Shown one piece after another: positions 1 through 9,138 of a DNA stretch of 64,000 bases. Each line of letters starts with the position of its first letter. The stretch's first letter is position 1. The notes under the pieces were generated by a model that worked only from the letters and a program-made list of their open reading frames with translations, made no database searches and was not told the DNA's origin. The translations under genes and the position numbers were made by a program. This DNA comes from Marinicella sediminis (GTDB taxonomy: Bacteria; Pseudomonadota; Gammaproteobacteria; Xanthomonadales; Marinicellaceae), in assembly GCF_002000055.1 (NCBI RefSeq), contig NZ_MVBD01000001.1, positions 248,001 to 312,000 on the forward strand, in the 5' to 3' direction.

Positions 1-348
1 GATGGACGTGGCCTGATCAGAGCGCATTGCATGACAGAAGGCATCAGTTATCAGCAAATCAACATCTATGAGCGCATTTTGCTGCCACTTGATCTGGCGG
101 CTCTGCAGGATTTGTATGCGCTTGAAACACCTGTGCTGACCGCCACCAGTGGCGGAATCTTACAGGCCTGGTTCAGTCAATTGAAAGATGAGTTAAAGTC
201 TCAGGTATTGTCAGCCCCGCTGGTGGTGGGCGCCGGGCGCATTGCTGAGGTGGCCACAGACATGGGTTTTTCTCATCTGGTGGTGGCCAGGAACCCGACG
301 GATGAAGCCATGTGTGCTGCGTTGTCAGACCTTACGGCAAATCATTGA
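1..348 (+). CDS. hemD: Uroporphyrinogen-III synthase, 3' part (5' end outside window)
   Basis: The reading frame is open to the left edge, so only the C-terminal 115 residues are visible. HemD closes linear hydroxymethylbilane to uroporphyrinogen III in the cytoplasm, feeding heme synthesis. The visible part starts with a GRGL segment followed by an INIYERI stretch, matching the family pattern of a glycine/arginine turn then a VxxYxR strand. It ends with an ARNPTDEAMCAAL segment like the usual end of the second domain. An in-frame ATG at 31 exists but the homology continues upstream of it, so it is not the start. No heme gene follows; the next gene is convergent. HemD is poorly conserved, hence the moderate confidence. 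Confidence 0.8.
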   Translation, partial: DGRGLIRAHCMTEGISYQQINIYERILLPLDLAALQDLYALETPVLTATSGGILQAWFSQLKDELKSQVLSAPLVVGAGRIAEVATDMGFSHLVVARNPTDEAMCAALSDLTANH

Positions 349-353
349 AGTGT

Positions 354-833
354 TCAGAGAAAGTCAGCCGGGCTGGCTCTGCGCCATTCGGTTTGGCTGA
401 CCAGATAGCTGTCACCGACTTTTTCAAAAGTGACCTCAAAACGCACCAGATCACCCCTCAGGGTTGGTAAGTCAGTCAGGCTGAAAGCGGTTCCAGCAAC
501 CGCCACCGCCACCGTCACAATGGCTTGTTCATCGCCATCGTTCAGCCAGTTGATGTCTTTGACTGACTGATGGACATGCACATTCTTATTCCGCAACAGA
601 CGGATGCGCAATAACCGCTCGGCGTCTTTTTTACCCCACCCCCTGCCGGGGCTGACAAAATCATCACTGACCTGGTCCATGAAATCATCGAGGCGTTTAT
701 CTTCAATGGCAGATTCCATGTATTGCAGGGTATTGAGTAAGCGGGTTTGTTTGTCTGCAGGCGGTTTGTCAGCGCACCCTGAGAGCGTCATCAGACCAAA
801 GGCCAAGACACTGAAGGTGAAGGTAATTTTCAT
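354..833 (-). CDS. Predicted lipoprotein with NTF2-like fold
   Basis: 159 residues. The N-terminus is a lipoprotein signal: charged start, hydrophobic stretch, and LSGC lipobox with the acylated Cys at residue 20. The mature part begins with an alpha-helical segment (TRLLNTLQYMESAIEDKRLD) and continues with alternating strands ending in a YLVSQTEWRR strand, a layout typical of SnoaL/NTF2-like domains that test for hydrolytic or binding roles in the periplasm. No catalytic residues can be assigned. Its stop lies 5 bp from the hemD stop (convergent) and its start faces the DUF2782 gene across about 164 bp, so it is probably monocistronic. Function unknown. Confidence 0.75.
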   Translation of the reverse strand: MKITFTFSVLAFGLMTLSGCADKPPADKQTRLLNTLQYMESAIEDKRLDDFMDQVSDDFVSPGRGWGKKDAERLLRIRLLRNKNVHVHQSVKDINWLNDGDEQAIVTVAVAVAGTAFSLTDLPTLRGDLVRFEVTFEKVGDSYLVSQTEWRRASPADFL

Positions 834-997
834 GCTTAATCCGGAAAAACAGATGAAATGGAGACAGCGCTCATTGTATCATGTTTGAAAGGGTTCGAAA
901 CAACGCTCAGAATTTTGTCAGAAAAGTTGTGTCGCAGGGGTCAGAGTCATTTAGTCAGGCTGTTATTCAGCCTGTATCAACCAAGAGGAGAGCAACC

Positions 998-1336
998 ATG
1001 AAAACATCACTGATCACTGGCTTGTTGTGTTCGTCTGGCCTGTTATGGGCGCAGGCTGATACCGACCAGTCCAAAACCACTCCCCCACCTCAGGAAACCC
1101 TTGGGCAACTCACCCAACCGGTTGAGGATGCCACCAGCATCAAAGTCATTGTTGAAAAAAACCAAACCATTGAAGAGTACCGCCAGAAAGGTGAATTAAT
1201 TCTGGTCAAAGTCATTCCCAATGATGGGACGCCCTATTTTATCGACCCGCTGGAGCGTGATAAACTGCAAGGTTCAGGTCGTGACCTGATCAACTCCGGG
1301 GTCAAACCTGTGCGCTGGGTCATCAAGGAGTTTTGA
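998..1336 (+). CDS. DUF2782 family exported protein
   Basis: 112 residues. The ATG at 998 is chosen because an AAGAGGAG ribosome binding site lies a few bases upstream and the first 20 residues form a signal peptide ending near WAQA. An upstream in-frame start at 881 would add a tail with no signal character. The C-terminal half carries the DUF2782 pattern: IEEYRQKGELILVKVIPNDG, then YFIDP and a final tryptophan-containing strand (VRWVIKEF). The family is small, found in gammaproteobacteria and has no known activity. It sits 4 bp upstream of the FMN glutamate-synthase-like gene and is probably co-transcribed with it. Confidence 0.8.
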   Translation: MKTSLITGLLCSSGLLWAQADTDQSKTTPPPQETLGQLTQPVEDATSIKVIVEKNQTIEEYRQKGELILVKVIPNDGTPYFIDPLERDKLQGSGRDLINSGVKPVRWVIKEF

Positions 1337-1340
1337 TGTC

Positions 1341-2924
1341 ATGACGGTCAGACAGCAATTTGTGGTGGCACTTGTGGTGGTGCCGGTTCTGGTTGTGCTT
1401 TGGGCACAGTACTGGCCGCCTGCATGGTGGGCGTTTGTGGTGATTGGTCCATTGGCGTTGCTGGGCTTGCACGACATGCTGCAAACCAGGAAAACCATCC
1501 TCAGGCTGTATCCTGTACTGGGCCATTTTCGCTATATCCTGGAGTCATTCCGCGTAGAGATCCAACAGTATTTCATTGAGTCAGACCTCAATGGTACACC
1601 GATACCCAGGGAATTCCGGGCATTGGTTTACCAACGTGCCAAAGGCCAGAAAGACACTCGCCCATTCGGAACCATTATGGATGTGAACCGGGATGGTTAT
1701 GAATGGATTGATCATTCTGTGGCGCCAAGCCATGTTGATCAGGCGGATTTACTGGTACAGATAGGCGGACCTGATTGTCAGCAACCATATGCCGCCCAAC
1801 CGATGAATATTTCTGCGATGAGTTTTGGTTCGCTCAGCCGAAATGCCATTGAAGCCCTTAACCTGGGCGCCAGGATCGGAGGCTTTGCACACAACACCGG
1901 TGAGGGCGGAATCAGTCCTTATCACACCAAACATGGCGGTGATCTGATTTTTCAGTTTGGTACCGGTTATTTTGGTTGTCGCAATCAGCAGGGTGATTTT
2001 GATGGAAAGTTGTTTCAGCAAAAAGCCACTTCAAAGCAGGTTAAAATGATTGAGATCAAGTTGTCTCAGGGTGCCAAACCCGGACATGGTGGTATCCTAC
2101 CTGCGGTTAAACTGACAGCAGAAATTGCTGAAATCCGGCATGTGCCCATGGGGCAGGATGTGCTCTCACCACCGAACCACAGCGCATTCAATAACCCCAG
2201 AGAGTTGTTGTTATTTGTTCAGGAGCTCCGTCAGCTTTCTGGTGGGAAACCCATTGGCTTTAAGATGTGCTTGGGTAAACGCAGTGAATTTCTGGCGATT
2301 TGTAAAGCCATGCTGGAAACTGGCATTAAACCCGATTTCATCACCATAGATGGCAGTGAGGGCGGCACCGGGGCGGCACCCATCGAATTCACCAACTCAG
2401 TCGGAACGCCCCTCAAGGATGCCCTGATCACAGTGAATAATGCACTGATTGGCACCGGTTTGCGGCAGGACATCACAGTCATAGCTTCAGGTAAAATCCT
2501 GTCTGCCTTCCATTTGCTCAAAGCCCTGGCGCTGGGGGCCGATGCAGTGAACTCGGCGCGGGCAATGATGCTGGCCCTGGGGTGTATTCATTCGCGGGCT
2601 TGTAACACCGACCATTGTCCCACTGGTATTGCCACCCAGGATCCGGCCAGGGTCAAAGGTCTGGTGGTGAAAGACAAAAGTCAGCGGGTGGCCCGTTACC
2701 ACCGACAAATGATGAAGAACCTCGCTGAATTATTGGGTGCAGCAGGCTTAAACTCACTGTCTGAATTAAAGCCGGCTCACATCAATCATCGCCTGCAGGG
2801 GACACTGGTAAAAAACTATGAAGAGATGTTTCCCACCCTGGAAACTGGCAGCTTATTGGATGCAGAGCAGCGACCACCTGCCTGGGAGGCTGACTGGCAA
2901 AGGGCCAGAGCTGATCGCTGGTGA
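1341..2924 (+). CDS. FMN-binding glutamate synthase family protein
   Basis: 527 residues. Two hydrophobic segments at about 7-22 and 28-45 anchor the N-terminus. The rest is the alpha-subunit synthase barrel (about 130-480) with the SAMSFGSLS and GGISPYH segments and an SEGGTGAAP phosphate/FMN loop. A cysteine cluster near residues 414-427 (GCIHSRACNTDHCPTG) matches the 3Fe-4S ligands of glutamate synthase. There is no glutaminase domain and no beta subunit nearby, so it is not a complete GOGAT. The family, which includes Bacillus YerD, has no firmly established substrate. An FMN oxidoreductase acting at the membrane is inferred. It starts 4 bp after the DUF2782 stop. Confidence 0.88.
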   Translation: MTVRQQFVVALVVVPVLVVLWAQYWPPAWWAFVVIGPLALLGLHDMLQTRKTILRLYPVLGHFRYILESFRVEIQQYFIESDLNGTPIPREFRALVYQRAKGQKDTRPFGTIMDVNRDGYEWIDHSVAPSHVDQADLLVQIGGPDCQQPYAAQPMNISAMSFGSLSRNAIEALNLGARIGGFAHNTGEGGISPYHTKHGGDLIFQFGTGYFGCRNQQGDFDGKLFQQKATSKQVKMIEIKLSQGAKPGHGGILPAVKLTAEIAEIRHVPMGQDVLSPPNHSAFNNPRELLLFVQELRQLSGGKPIGFKMCLGKRSEFLAICKAMLETGIKPDFITIDGSEGGTGAAPIEFTNSVGTPLKDALITVNNALIGTGLRQDITVIASGKILSAFHLLKALALGADAVNSARAMMLALGCIHSRACNTDHCPTGIATQDPARVKGLVVKDKSQRVARYHRQMMKNLAELLGAAGLNSLSELKPAHINHRLQGTLVKNYEEMFPTLETGSLLDAEQRPPAWEADWQRARADRW

Positions 2925-2982
2925 GGGTGCATTGTGTGGCATAATCAGCTATCATAAGAACACTTTTTCCGACTGAACCCCT

Positions 2983-4242
2983 ATGACATTAACCAAAAAA
3001 ATCATCATCTTCATGGTGGCTGGCGCATTGCTTGGCCTGACCATCAATCTGTCCGGTCTGAATGAAAACCCATGGGTCAGTGAATACCTGATCAATGGTC
3101 TGTTTCATGTCATTGGGCAGTTATTTATCCTGTCATTGAAGATGTTGGTCGTGCCACTGGTGTTCGTTTCCCTGTTCTGCGGTACAACGGCTTTGCGGGA
3201 CCCGGCCATGTTGGGTTCCATCGGTGGGCGAACCCTGGGCTTTTACCTGTTGACCACAGCCCTGGCACTGGGCATAGCCCTGACATTTGCCTTACTGATC
3301 GGGGTGGGTGTTGGAGCCGATATTTCAACCAACCCAGGCTACGTGGCCAAAGAAGGTAAAAGCTTCATTGATGTGATTCTCAGCATCATTGATAACCCAA
3401 TCGCAGCGATGGCCGAAGGTAATTTACTGGCGGTGATTGTATTCTCGATCCTGTTGGGCCTTTCTGCCACCATGGCAGGCAAGGCAGGTGAGCAGGTGAT
3501 CGATTTCTTCAAAGCCTTCAACGAAGTGATCATGAAACTGGTGATGCTGATCATGCATTTTGCCCCTTATGCGGTGTTTGCCATTCTGGCCAAGGTGCTT
3601 TCCGAACTGGGTCTGGATGCCATCCGGGCATTGGCCGGTTATTTTTTCACGGTGCTGGCGTTGTTGATTTTTCATGCCCTGGTGGTTTATCCGCTGCTGC
3701 TTAAATTATTGTCAGGACTGAATCCGCTGACATTTCTCAGGAAAATGGAAGCCGCGGTGACATTCGCCTTTGGTACATCCAGTTCCAATGCCACCATACC
3801 GGTGACCTTACGCACGGTCACTGAACGACTGGGTGTAAGTAAGTCTGTGGGGTCATTCACCATTCCTTTTGGTGCCACCATCAACATGGATGGCACAGCC
3901 ATCATGCAGGGTGTGGCCACGGTATTCATTGCCAATGCTTATGGGGTGGATTTGAACTCCACCCAGATACTGATGGTGGTGCTGATGGCAACCCTGGCTT
4001 CAATTGGTTCAGCAGGGGTGCCCAGTGCCGGATTGGTGATGTTGCAGGGTGTGCTGTTACAGGCAGGATTACCGATCGAAGGCATTGGTATGATTCTGGG
4101 TATAGACCGGTTGCTGGACATGACCCGTACTGCGGTGAACATCACTGGTGATTCTGCAGTGACCTGTATTGTTGCCAAATCCCAGGGGCAACTTGATCAA
4201 TCGGTATATGACGATCCGAATGCCGGGGTGATTAAAGAATAG
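2983..4242 (+). CDS. Dicarboxylate/amino acid:cation symporter (DAACS/SDF family)
   Basis: 419 residues, the usual family length, with about eight membrane helices and two re-entrant loops. The signature serine-rich loop appears as SSSNATIPVTLR (near 266) and the cation/substrate motif as NMDGTAI (near 304). A second hairpin signature, GSAGVPSAG, lies near 345, followed by the RLLDMTRTAVNITGD helix whose Arg/Asp/Asn residues bind substrate in GltPh-like proteins. It would import glutamate, aspartate or C4-dicarboxylates with Na+ or H+; the substrate cannot be settled from sequence. It has its own 58-bp upstream gap and is followed by the bfd promoter. Confidence 0.92.
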   Translation: MTLTKKIIIFMVAGALLGLTINLSGLNENPWVSEYLINGLFHVIGQLFILSLKMLVVPLVFVSLFCGTTALRDPAMLGSIGGRTLGFYLLTTALALGIALTFALLIGVGVGADISTNPGYVAKEGKSFIDVILSIIDNPIAAMAEGNLLAVIVFSILLGLSATMAGKAGEQVIDFFKAFNEVIMKLVMLIMHFAPYAVFAILAKVLSELGLDAIRALAGYFFTVLALLIFHALVVYPLLLKLLSGLNPLTFLRKMEAAVTFAFGTSSSNATIPVTLRTVTERLGVSKSVGSFTIPFGATINMDGTAIMQGVATVFIANAYGVDLNSTQILMVVLMATLASIGSAGVPSAGLVMLQGVLLQAGLPIEGIGMILGIDRLLDMTRTAVNITGDSAVTCIVAKSQGQLDQSVYDDPNAGVIKE

Positions 4243-4245
4243 AAT

Positions 4246-4279
4246 GGTGTTGACAATCATTCTCATTAGCGTTTAAAAT
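4246..4279 (+). promoter_or_regulatory. bfd promoter overlapped by a Fur-box-like sequence
   Basis: A TTGACA -35 at 4250-4255 and a TAAAAT -10 at 4274-4279 are separated by 18 bp. Positions 4246-4264 match about 14 of 19 bases of the classical Fur consensus (right half AATCATTCTC nearly perfect), placing the repressor over the -35 and spacer. Fe-Fur would then switch off bfd when iron is plentiful, as known for bfd in several gammaproteobacteria. The match was made by eye. Confidence 0.65.
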
Positions 4280-4307
4280 ACAGCCATTGCATCAACAAAT
4301 AATTTAT

Positions 4308-4544
4308 ATGTACGTTTGTATTTGTCACGGGGTGACCGATAAAGACATCAAAGCAGCTGCCGGGAAAGGCGCCAGAAGCATTCAGGAATTGCAACAGATG
4401 ACAGGTTGTGCCACCGGATGCGGCGGTTGTCTGGAAAACGCTGAACAAGTTCTTCAGGCGCAATTAGCGGGTCATACCCCTGATTTTCTGCAGCTGTTTA
4501 ATCCTGCTTCCAGGGTTGAAGAAGATTGGCAGTTACCTGCTTGA
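4308..4544 (+). CDS. bfd: Bacterioferritin-associated ferredoxin
   Basis: 78 residues. Bfd is a [2Fe-2S] ferredoxin that docks on bacterioferritin and passes electrons to release stored iron. The family ligands are present: CxC at residues 4 and 6 and CxxC at 38 and 41, with an extra Cys at 34. The ATG at 4308 starts MYVCICHGVTD, exactly the family's N-terminus; an in-frame ATG 21 bp upstream would add an atypical extension. It lies directly upstream of bfr (74-bp gap with its own promoter) and behind a Fur-like promoter, consistent with opposite needs for release and storage. The C-terminal tail after residue 60 is variable. Confidence 0.93.
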   Translation: MYVCICHGVTDKDIKAAAGKGARSIQELQQMTGCATGCGGCLENAEQVLQAQLAGHTPDFLQLFNPASRVEEDWQLPA

Positions 4545-4562
4545 ACAAATAAAAACATTGTG

Positions 4563-4593
4563 CTGACACATTAATTTATCAATCCATTATAAT
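4563..4593 (+). promoter_or_regulatory. Candidate bfr promoter
   Basis: A perfect TATAAT -10 lies at 4588-4593, with a CTGACA -35-like hexamer at 4563-4568 (19-bp spacer, longer than ideal). It would give bfr a start site about 20 bp upstream of its ATG, separate from the Fur-type bfd promoter. Confidence 0.45.
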
Positions 4594-4618
4594 GTGTGCT
4601 TTTCAAGCTCATCTGACT

Positions 4619-5083
4619 ATGAAAGGCGACCAAACAGTCATCAAATACCTCAATAAAGTGCTCTACAATGAGCTGACCGCCATCAATCAATATTTCATGC
4701 ATTACAAAATCCTTGAAGACCAGGGTTTTGTCAAACTGGCTAAAAAGTCCCGTGAAGAGTCCATCGAAGAAATGAATCATGCCGATGAATTGATGTCACG
4801 TATTCTGTTTCTTGAAGGCTTGCCTAATTTACAAAGCCTGGGGCAGTTGCGCATCGGCGAATCTGTCAAAGAGATGCTGCAATGTGATCTGGCACTGGAG
4901 TATGATGCCGTTCCTGTCCTGCGTGAAGGAATTCAGTATTGTGAGGAAGTCAGGGACTACGTCAGCCGCGATTTACTGCAAAAGATCCTGGACGATGAAG
5001 AAGAACACATTGATTGGCTGGAAACACAATTGGGTTTGATCAAGCAAGTGGGCGAACAAAACTACCTGCAGGCACAACTGTAG
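4619..5083 (+). CDS. bfr: Bacterioferritin
   Basis: 154 residues, close to the E. coli protein (158). It forms a 24-mer cage that oxidises Fe(II) and stores Fe(III). Aligned by eye to E. coli Bfr, the ferroxidase ligands Glu18, Glu51, His54, Glu94, Glu127 and His130 are all present, and Met52, which binds heme at the subunit interface, is present too. The start at 4619 gives the canonical MKGD N-terminus. It follows bfd, its electron donor, in the same direction. A convergent hairpin (5118-5145) separates it from queF. Confidence 0.95.
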   Translation: MKGDQTVIKYLNKVLYNELTAINQYFMHYKILEDQGFVKLAKKSREESIEEMNHADELMSRILFLEGLPNLQSLGQLRIGESVKEMLQCDLALEYDAVPVLREGIQYCEEVRDYVSRDLLQKILDDEEEHIDWLETQLGLIKQVGEQNYLQAQL

Positions 5084-5117
5084 TCAGCTTCTTTCGATTG
5101 GGCGTATCGGCTTTTCA

Positions 5118-5145
5118 AGTACCCTGAGGAGTGAATCAGGGTACT
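5118..5145. terminator. Convergent hairpin between bfr and queF
   Basis: Perfect 10-bp inverted repeat (AGTACCCTGA and its complement) with an 8-nt loop, between two convergent genes. No T-run follows on either strand, so it may act as a bidirectional terminator of an unusual kind or as an RNA 3'-end stabiliser. Confidence 0.55.
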
Positions 5146-5160
5146 CTGCTTTGATTCCAG

Positions 5161-5514
5161 TTATTTTTTGTGTTCGATCACTACGTCGGTATAAATGCCG
5201 CCGCGGACATTGAATTTCATGGTGATTTTCATCCACTTCGGATCGACTGCAGCCACCAGGTCATCCAGAATTTCATTGGTCACTGCCTCATGGAATGCGC
5301 CTCTTTCACGGAAGGTCCACATATATAATTTCAATGCTTTGAGTTCGACACATTTCTCATCAGGCTGGTATTCCAGTTTGATGGTTGCAAAGTCCGGTTG
5401 GCCCGTTTTAGGGCATAAACAAGTGAATTCAGGAATGTCAATAATGATGGTATAATCCCTCTCCTGGTTGGGATTTACGAAGGTTTCCAGATCTTTAGAT
5501 GGGTGCGTAGACAT
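5161..5514 (-). CDS. queF: NADPH-dependent 7-cyano-7-deazaguanine reductase (short QueF type)
   Basis: 117 residues, so the short unimodular form as in Bacillus rather than the two-domain E. coli form. QueF reduces the nitrile preQ0 to preQ1 for queuosine in tRNA. The catalytic Cys34 and Asp41 lie in [11 protein letters not shown], matching Cys55 and Asp62 of the Bacillus enzyme. The family QueF motif is seen as [16 protein letters not shown], which binds NADPH. It is divergent from smc and convergent with bfr; no other queuosine gene is near. Confidence 0.93.
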   Translation of the reverse strand: MSTHPSKDLETFVNPNQERDYTIIIDIPEFTCLCPKTGQPDFATIKLEYQPDEKCVELKALKLYMWTFRERGAFHEAVTNEILDDLVAAVDPKWMKITMKFNVRGGIYTDVVIEHKK

Positions 5515-5558
5515 GTTGTTCTCGGTTAATTTTCAGGTCAATTTCAATCAAGTGCCGA

Positions 5559-5587
5559 ACCATACCCAAAAATGGATGAATGATCAA
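5559..5587 (-). promoter_or_regulatory. Candidate queF promoter
   Basis: On the minus strand a TTGATC -35 (5582-5587) and TATGGT -10 (5559-5564) are separated by exactly 17 bp, leaving a short leader before the queF start at 5514. I found no preQ1 riboswitch signature in that leader. Confidence 0.45.
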
Positions 5588-5603
5588 GCAAAATACACAT
5601 TAG

Positions 5604-8600
5604 ATGAAACTTTCAAAGATTAAAATAGCGGGCTTTAAATCGTTTGTTGATGCCACAGAAGTGTTGATGCCCAGCAATCTGATTGGGGTGGTTGGCCCCA
5701 ATGGATGCGGAAAATCCAACATCATTGACGCAGTTCGCTGGGTGATGGGAGAAACCTCTGCGAAGATGCTGCGCGGTGAATCCATGACCGATGTGATATT
5801 TTCCGGGTCGGCATCCCGCAAACCAGTGGGCATGGCCACGGTAGAGCTGATCTTTGATAACTCGGATGGTCAGATCACCGGCGAATATGCCAGTTACAAT
5901 GAAATTTCAGTCAAACGACAAGTCAACCGTGATTCCCAGTCTTTCTATTTTTTGAATGGCAGTAAGTGCCGCAAAAAGGACATCGTTGACCTGTTTCTGG
6001 GCACGGGTCTTGGACCCCGCAGTTACTCGATCATTGAACAAGGCATGATTTCCAAAATCGTGGAATCCAAACCTGAGGACTTAAGGGGATACATAGAAGA
6101 AGCGGCCGGGGTATCCAAATACCGAGAACGTCGCCGGGAAACCGAGCGTCGCATTGCCCGAACCAAAGAAAATCTTGAGCGCCTGGATGATTTGCGTACC
6201 GAGGTGGGCAAGCACATCCAACACTTGCAACGGCAAGCGAAAAATGCCGAGCGCTACACCGACCTGAAAAAACAATTCAAACAAATCAAAGATCAGGTGC
6301 TGGCCCTTCGCTGGCAACAATGGCATCAGTTGGCAGAAGAAAAACAGGTGCTGGTACGGCAGTTAAAGACGGCGGTGGAGCAGGTGAAAGCCGCCAGTAC
6401 CGATGGTGAAAAACAAATTGAAACCCACCGCATCAGCCATCAAACCCTGGTTGACGAAAGCGCTCAGGTACAAGAGCAGCTCTATCAGATCAATGGTGAA
6501 ACCGGCAAAATTGAACAAGCCATTGCGCATTCAAAATCCTTATCTGAACGGCATCAAAAAGACCTGGCAAACACCGAACACAGTTTGCAACAGGCGGAAC
6601 AACAGCGGACCACTGATCAACAGGAACTGCAACAACAACAAGCTGTATTAAAAGAATCTACACCTCAGTTGGAAACCTTGTCGTTACAATTGGAAGAAGC
6701 TCAGGAAATGAATCAGCACAGTGAGTCTTCACAAGAAGCCTGGCGATTGAAATGGGATGAAAACAACCACAAAGTAGCAGAACAAAACCGCATTGTGGAA
6801 GTGGAAAAAACCCGCATCAGTTCGCTTGAATCTCACATGTTGCGACAAAATGAACGCCTCAAATCAGTACAGCCTCATGACAATGAGACGCACATTGCTG
6901 CCCTGGAGGAAGAACTGGAAGCGTTGCAGGAACAGCTGGAAACCCAGACCCTTAAACACGAAACCCATGAAGAAAACCTGGTGATTTACAAAGAGCAGGT
7001 AGCTGTTCTGACCGATCGCCGTCAACAAGTGCGCAACGGCATCAATCAATTACAGGAATCGTTGCATCAGGCCAAAGGCCGGCGTGGTTCACTGTTGGCT
7101 CTTCAACAGGCAGCTCAGGCTGACGATAACCCCGAATTGAAAAAGTGGTTGAGCGATAATCAACACCTGCGCAGCCAACGGCTGGCCGAATTGATCGAAG
7201 TGGATGAAGGTTGGGAAGTGGCGGTGGAAACCGTGTTACAGGGCAAATTACAATCATTGGTCACAGCTCATGAAGACTTAATGGCTGTGATGGCAGGTTG
7301 GGATTTTGGTGAGGTTACCACAGTTCATGATCATCGTGGCGGGGTCAAAGCCAAAACCGGTACCTTGGCCGAATGTGTCAAAGGTCCGGATGCACTGACG
7401 GTCTGGTTTAACCAAATACGCATCAGTGATGATGCCAGTGCCGCACAATCGTTGGCTTCGTCTTTGGCTGCTGGTGAATCAATCATCACCAGAGAGGGTG
7501 ATTGGTTTGGAACCCACTGGATGCAAGTCAACCGTGGACAACAACAGGAAAACTTTCTGTTGCGTAAAAAAGAACTGGCCAAACTGAACAAACAGATCAC
7601 TCAACAAGAAACCGAGTTAAGTACTCACCAGGAACTCACTGAGCAGTTGAAGGATGAATTGGTCAGGCACAACCAGATGGTTGAACAGGCTCAGCTGGAT
7701 GTCAATATGTCTCATCGTAAGCTGTCTGAGTTGAGCTCGCTGGTGATGAATAAACAACAATTGATAGAGCGGGAACAACAACAGAACCAGGAAAAAACCG
7801 CAGAATCAGTACAAATCCGACAACAACTTGAAGCCGATGAACAACAAATCAAAGGTTCCAGAGAGGTGTTGGAAAAGGCAATGAATGAGTTGGCTCAGGG
7901 CGAACGACTGAAACAAGAATTGTTGCAACAGCAACAACAGCAAAGTAATCAGTATCAGCAAACCAAAGCCCAGTTGAAAGACATATCAGACCGGTATTAT
8001 CAGTTGAAATTGGGCCTGTCAGCGACCCAGAATAAAGTGGATGCACTGGTCCAAAGCATTGGTCGCAGTGAAGACAACATTCAGTTGCTGATCAGCCGCA
8101 AGGAAGATTTACTGAAACAAATGAGTGCAGAGTCTGATCCATTGAGTCATCACCAAAAGTCTCTGGATGAGTTGGTTGCGCGCCGCATTACCACCGAAAA
8201 ACAACGCGATCAGTTGCGTCAGCAAGTGGCTGCATCACAACAGCAGCTTGATGAATTGGAACGCACCCGGCATCAACACCAAACCCGCATTGATGAAGCC
8301 CGGACTGCACTGGAATCAGCCAAGCTTGAATGGCAGTCACATGAATTGAAAGCCAACGCTTTCGCTGATCAGTTACGTGATCAGGGTCACGATGCCGCTG
8401 AAATCATGGCTGAACTGGAGTTGGCAGAACATCAGCCCATTGAGCCATTGGTGGCACAAAAAGAAGAACAAATTGAGCGCTTACAGCGCAGCATCGTCAG
8501 ACTGGAGCCGGTAAACCTGGCAGCCATTGATGAGTTTGAGGAAGAGTCCAGACGGAAGCAATACCTGGATGAACAGAACGATGATCTGGTGCAGGCATTG

Positions 8601-9116
8601 CAGACCCTGGAAGATGCCATTGCCCGCATTGATAAAGATACCCGGACTCTGTTCAAAGAAACCTTTGAGGCAGTTAACAGCAACATCAAACAAATTTTCC
8701 CCCGCTTATTCGGTGGTGGTCATGCTTACCTGGAGCTCACCGGTAATGATTTGCTGACCACCGGGGTGGCCATCATGGCCAGTCCTCCGGGCAAACGGGT
8801 GTCCAGTATTCAGTTGTTGTCAGGTGGTGAAAAAGCGTTGACTGCGGTTTCTCTGGTGTTTGCTATCTTTAACCTCAACCCATCTCCATTTTGTATGCTT
8901 GATGAAGTGGATGCCCCGTTGGATGATGCCAATGTCGGACGCTTTTCTGCCATGGTCAAAGAAATGTCTGAGAAGGTTCAGTTCCTGTTCGTCTCACACA
9001 ACAAAGTCACCATGGAAATAGCCCATCAACTGATGGGTGTTACCATGCGCGAGGCAGGAGTCTCACGACTGGTGAGTGTGGATCTGTCAGAGGCGGCTCA
9101 ATTGGCATCAGAGTAA
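5604..9116 (+). CDS. smc: Chromosome segregation ATPase Smc
   Basis: 1170 residues, full length for bacterial Smc. Smc dimers with ScpAB organise and separate the chromosome. Walker A (GPNGCGKSN) lies at 31-39; two long coiled coils rich in Gln/Glu/Lys flank a hinge at about 510-630; the C-terminal head has the LLSGGEKA signature near 1072 and Walker B with DEVDAPLD from about 1100. The start at 5604 gives the usual MKLSKIKIAGFKSF N-terminus. No scpA or scpB is in the window and comF follows 22 bp later. Having Smc suggests a lineage without MukBEF, but MukB genes elsewhere cannot be excluded. Confidence 0.95.
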   Translation: MKLSKIKIAGFKSFVDATEVLMPSNLIGVVGPNGCGKSNIIDAVRWVMGETSAKMLRGESMTDVIFSGSASRKPVGMATVELIFDNSDGQITGEYASYNEISVKRQVNRDSQSFYFLNGSKCRKKDIVDLFLGTGLGPRSYSIIEQGMISKIVESKPEDLRGYIEEAAGVSKYRERRRETERRIARTKENLERLDDLRTEVGKHIQHLQRQAKNAERYTDLKKQFKQIKDQVLALRWQQWHQLAEEKQVLVRQLKTAVEQVKAASTDGEKQIETHRISHQTLVDESAQVQEQLYQINGETGKIEQAIAHSKSLSERHQKDLANTEHSLQQAEQQRTTDQQELQQQQAVLKESTPQLETLSLQLEEAQEMNQHSESSQEAWRLKWDENNHKVAEQNRIVEVEKTRISSLESHMLRQNERLKSVQPHDNETHIAALEEELEALQEQLETQTLKHETHEENLVIYKEQVAVLTDRRQQVRNGINQLQESLHQAKGRRGSLLALQQAAQADDNPELKKWLSDNQHLRSQRLAELIEVDEGWEVAVETVLQGKLQSLVTAHEDLMAVMAGWDFGEVTTVHDHRGGVKAKTGTLAECVKGPDALTVWFNQIRISDDASAAQSLASSLAAGESIITREGDWFGTHWMQVNRGQQQENFLLRKKELAKLNKQITQQETELSTHQELTEQLKDELVRHNQMVEQAQLDVNMSHRKLSELSSLVMNKQQLIEREQQQNQEKTAESVQIRQQLEADEQQIKGSREVLEKAMNELAQGERLKQELLQQQQQQSNQYQQTKAQLKDISDRYYQLKLGLSATQNKVDALVQSIGRSEDNIQLLISRKEDLLKQMSAESDPLSHHQKSLDELVARRITTEKQRDQLRQQVAASQQQLDELERTRHQHQTRIDEARTALESAKLEWQSHELKANAFADQLRDQGHDAAEIMAELELAEHQPIEPLVAQKEEQIERLQRSIVRLEPVNLAAIDEFEEESRRKQYLDEQNDDLVQALQTLEDAIARIDKDTRTLFKETFEAVNSNIKQIFPRLFGGGHAYLELTGNDLLTTGVAIMASPPGKRVSSIQLLSGGEKALTAVSLVFAIFNLNPSPFCMLDEVDAPLDDANVGRFSAMVKEMSEKVQFLFVSHNKVTMEIAHQLMGVTMREAGVSRLVSVDLSEAAQLASE

Positions 9117-9138
9117 TGCTGCCGGCCAGGAACTTTTG

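Noticed and set aside
604-888. Frame opposite the first lipoprotein
   Set aside because: Antisense to a gene with a clear lipoprotein signal; no ribosome binding site or recognisable protein.
881-997. Possible longer start for the DUF2782 protein
   Set aside because: The added residues hide the signal peptide, and the ATG at 998 has a strong ribosome binding site.
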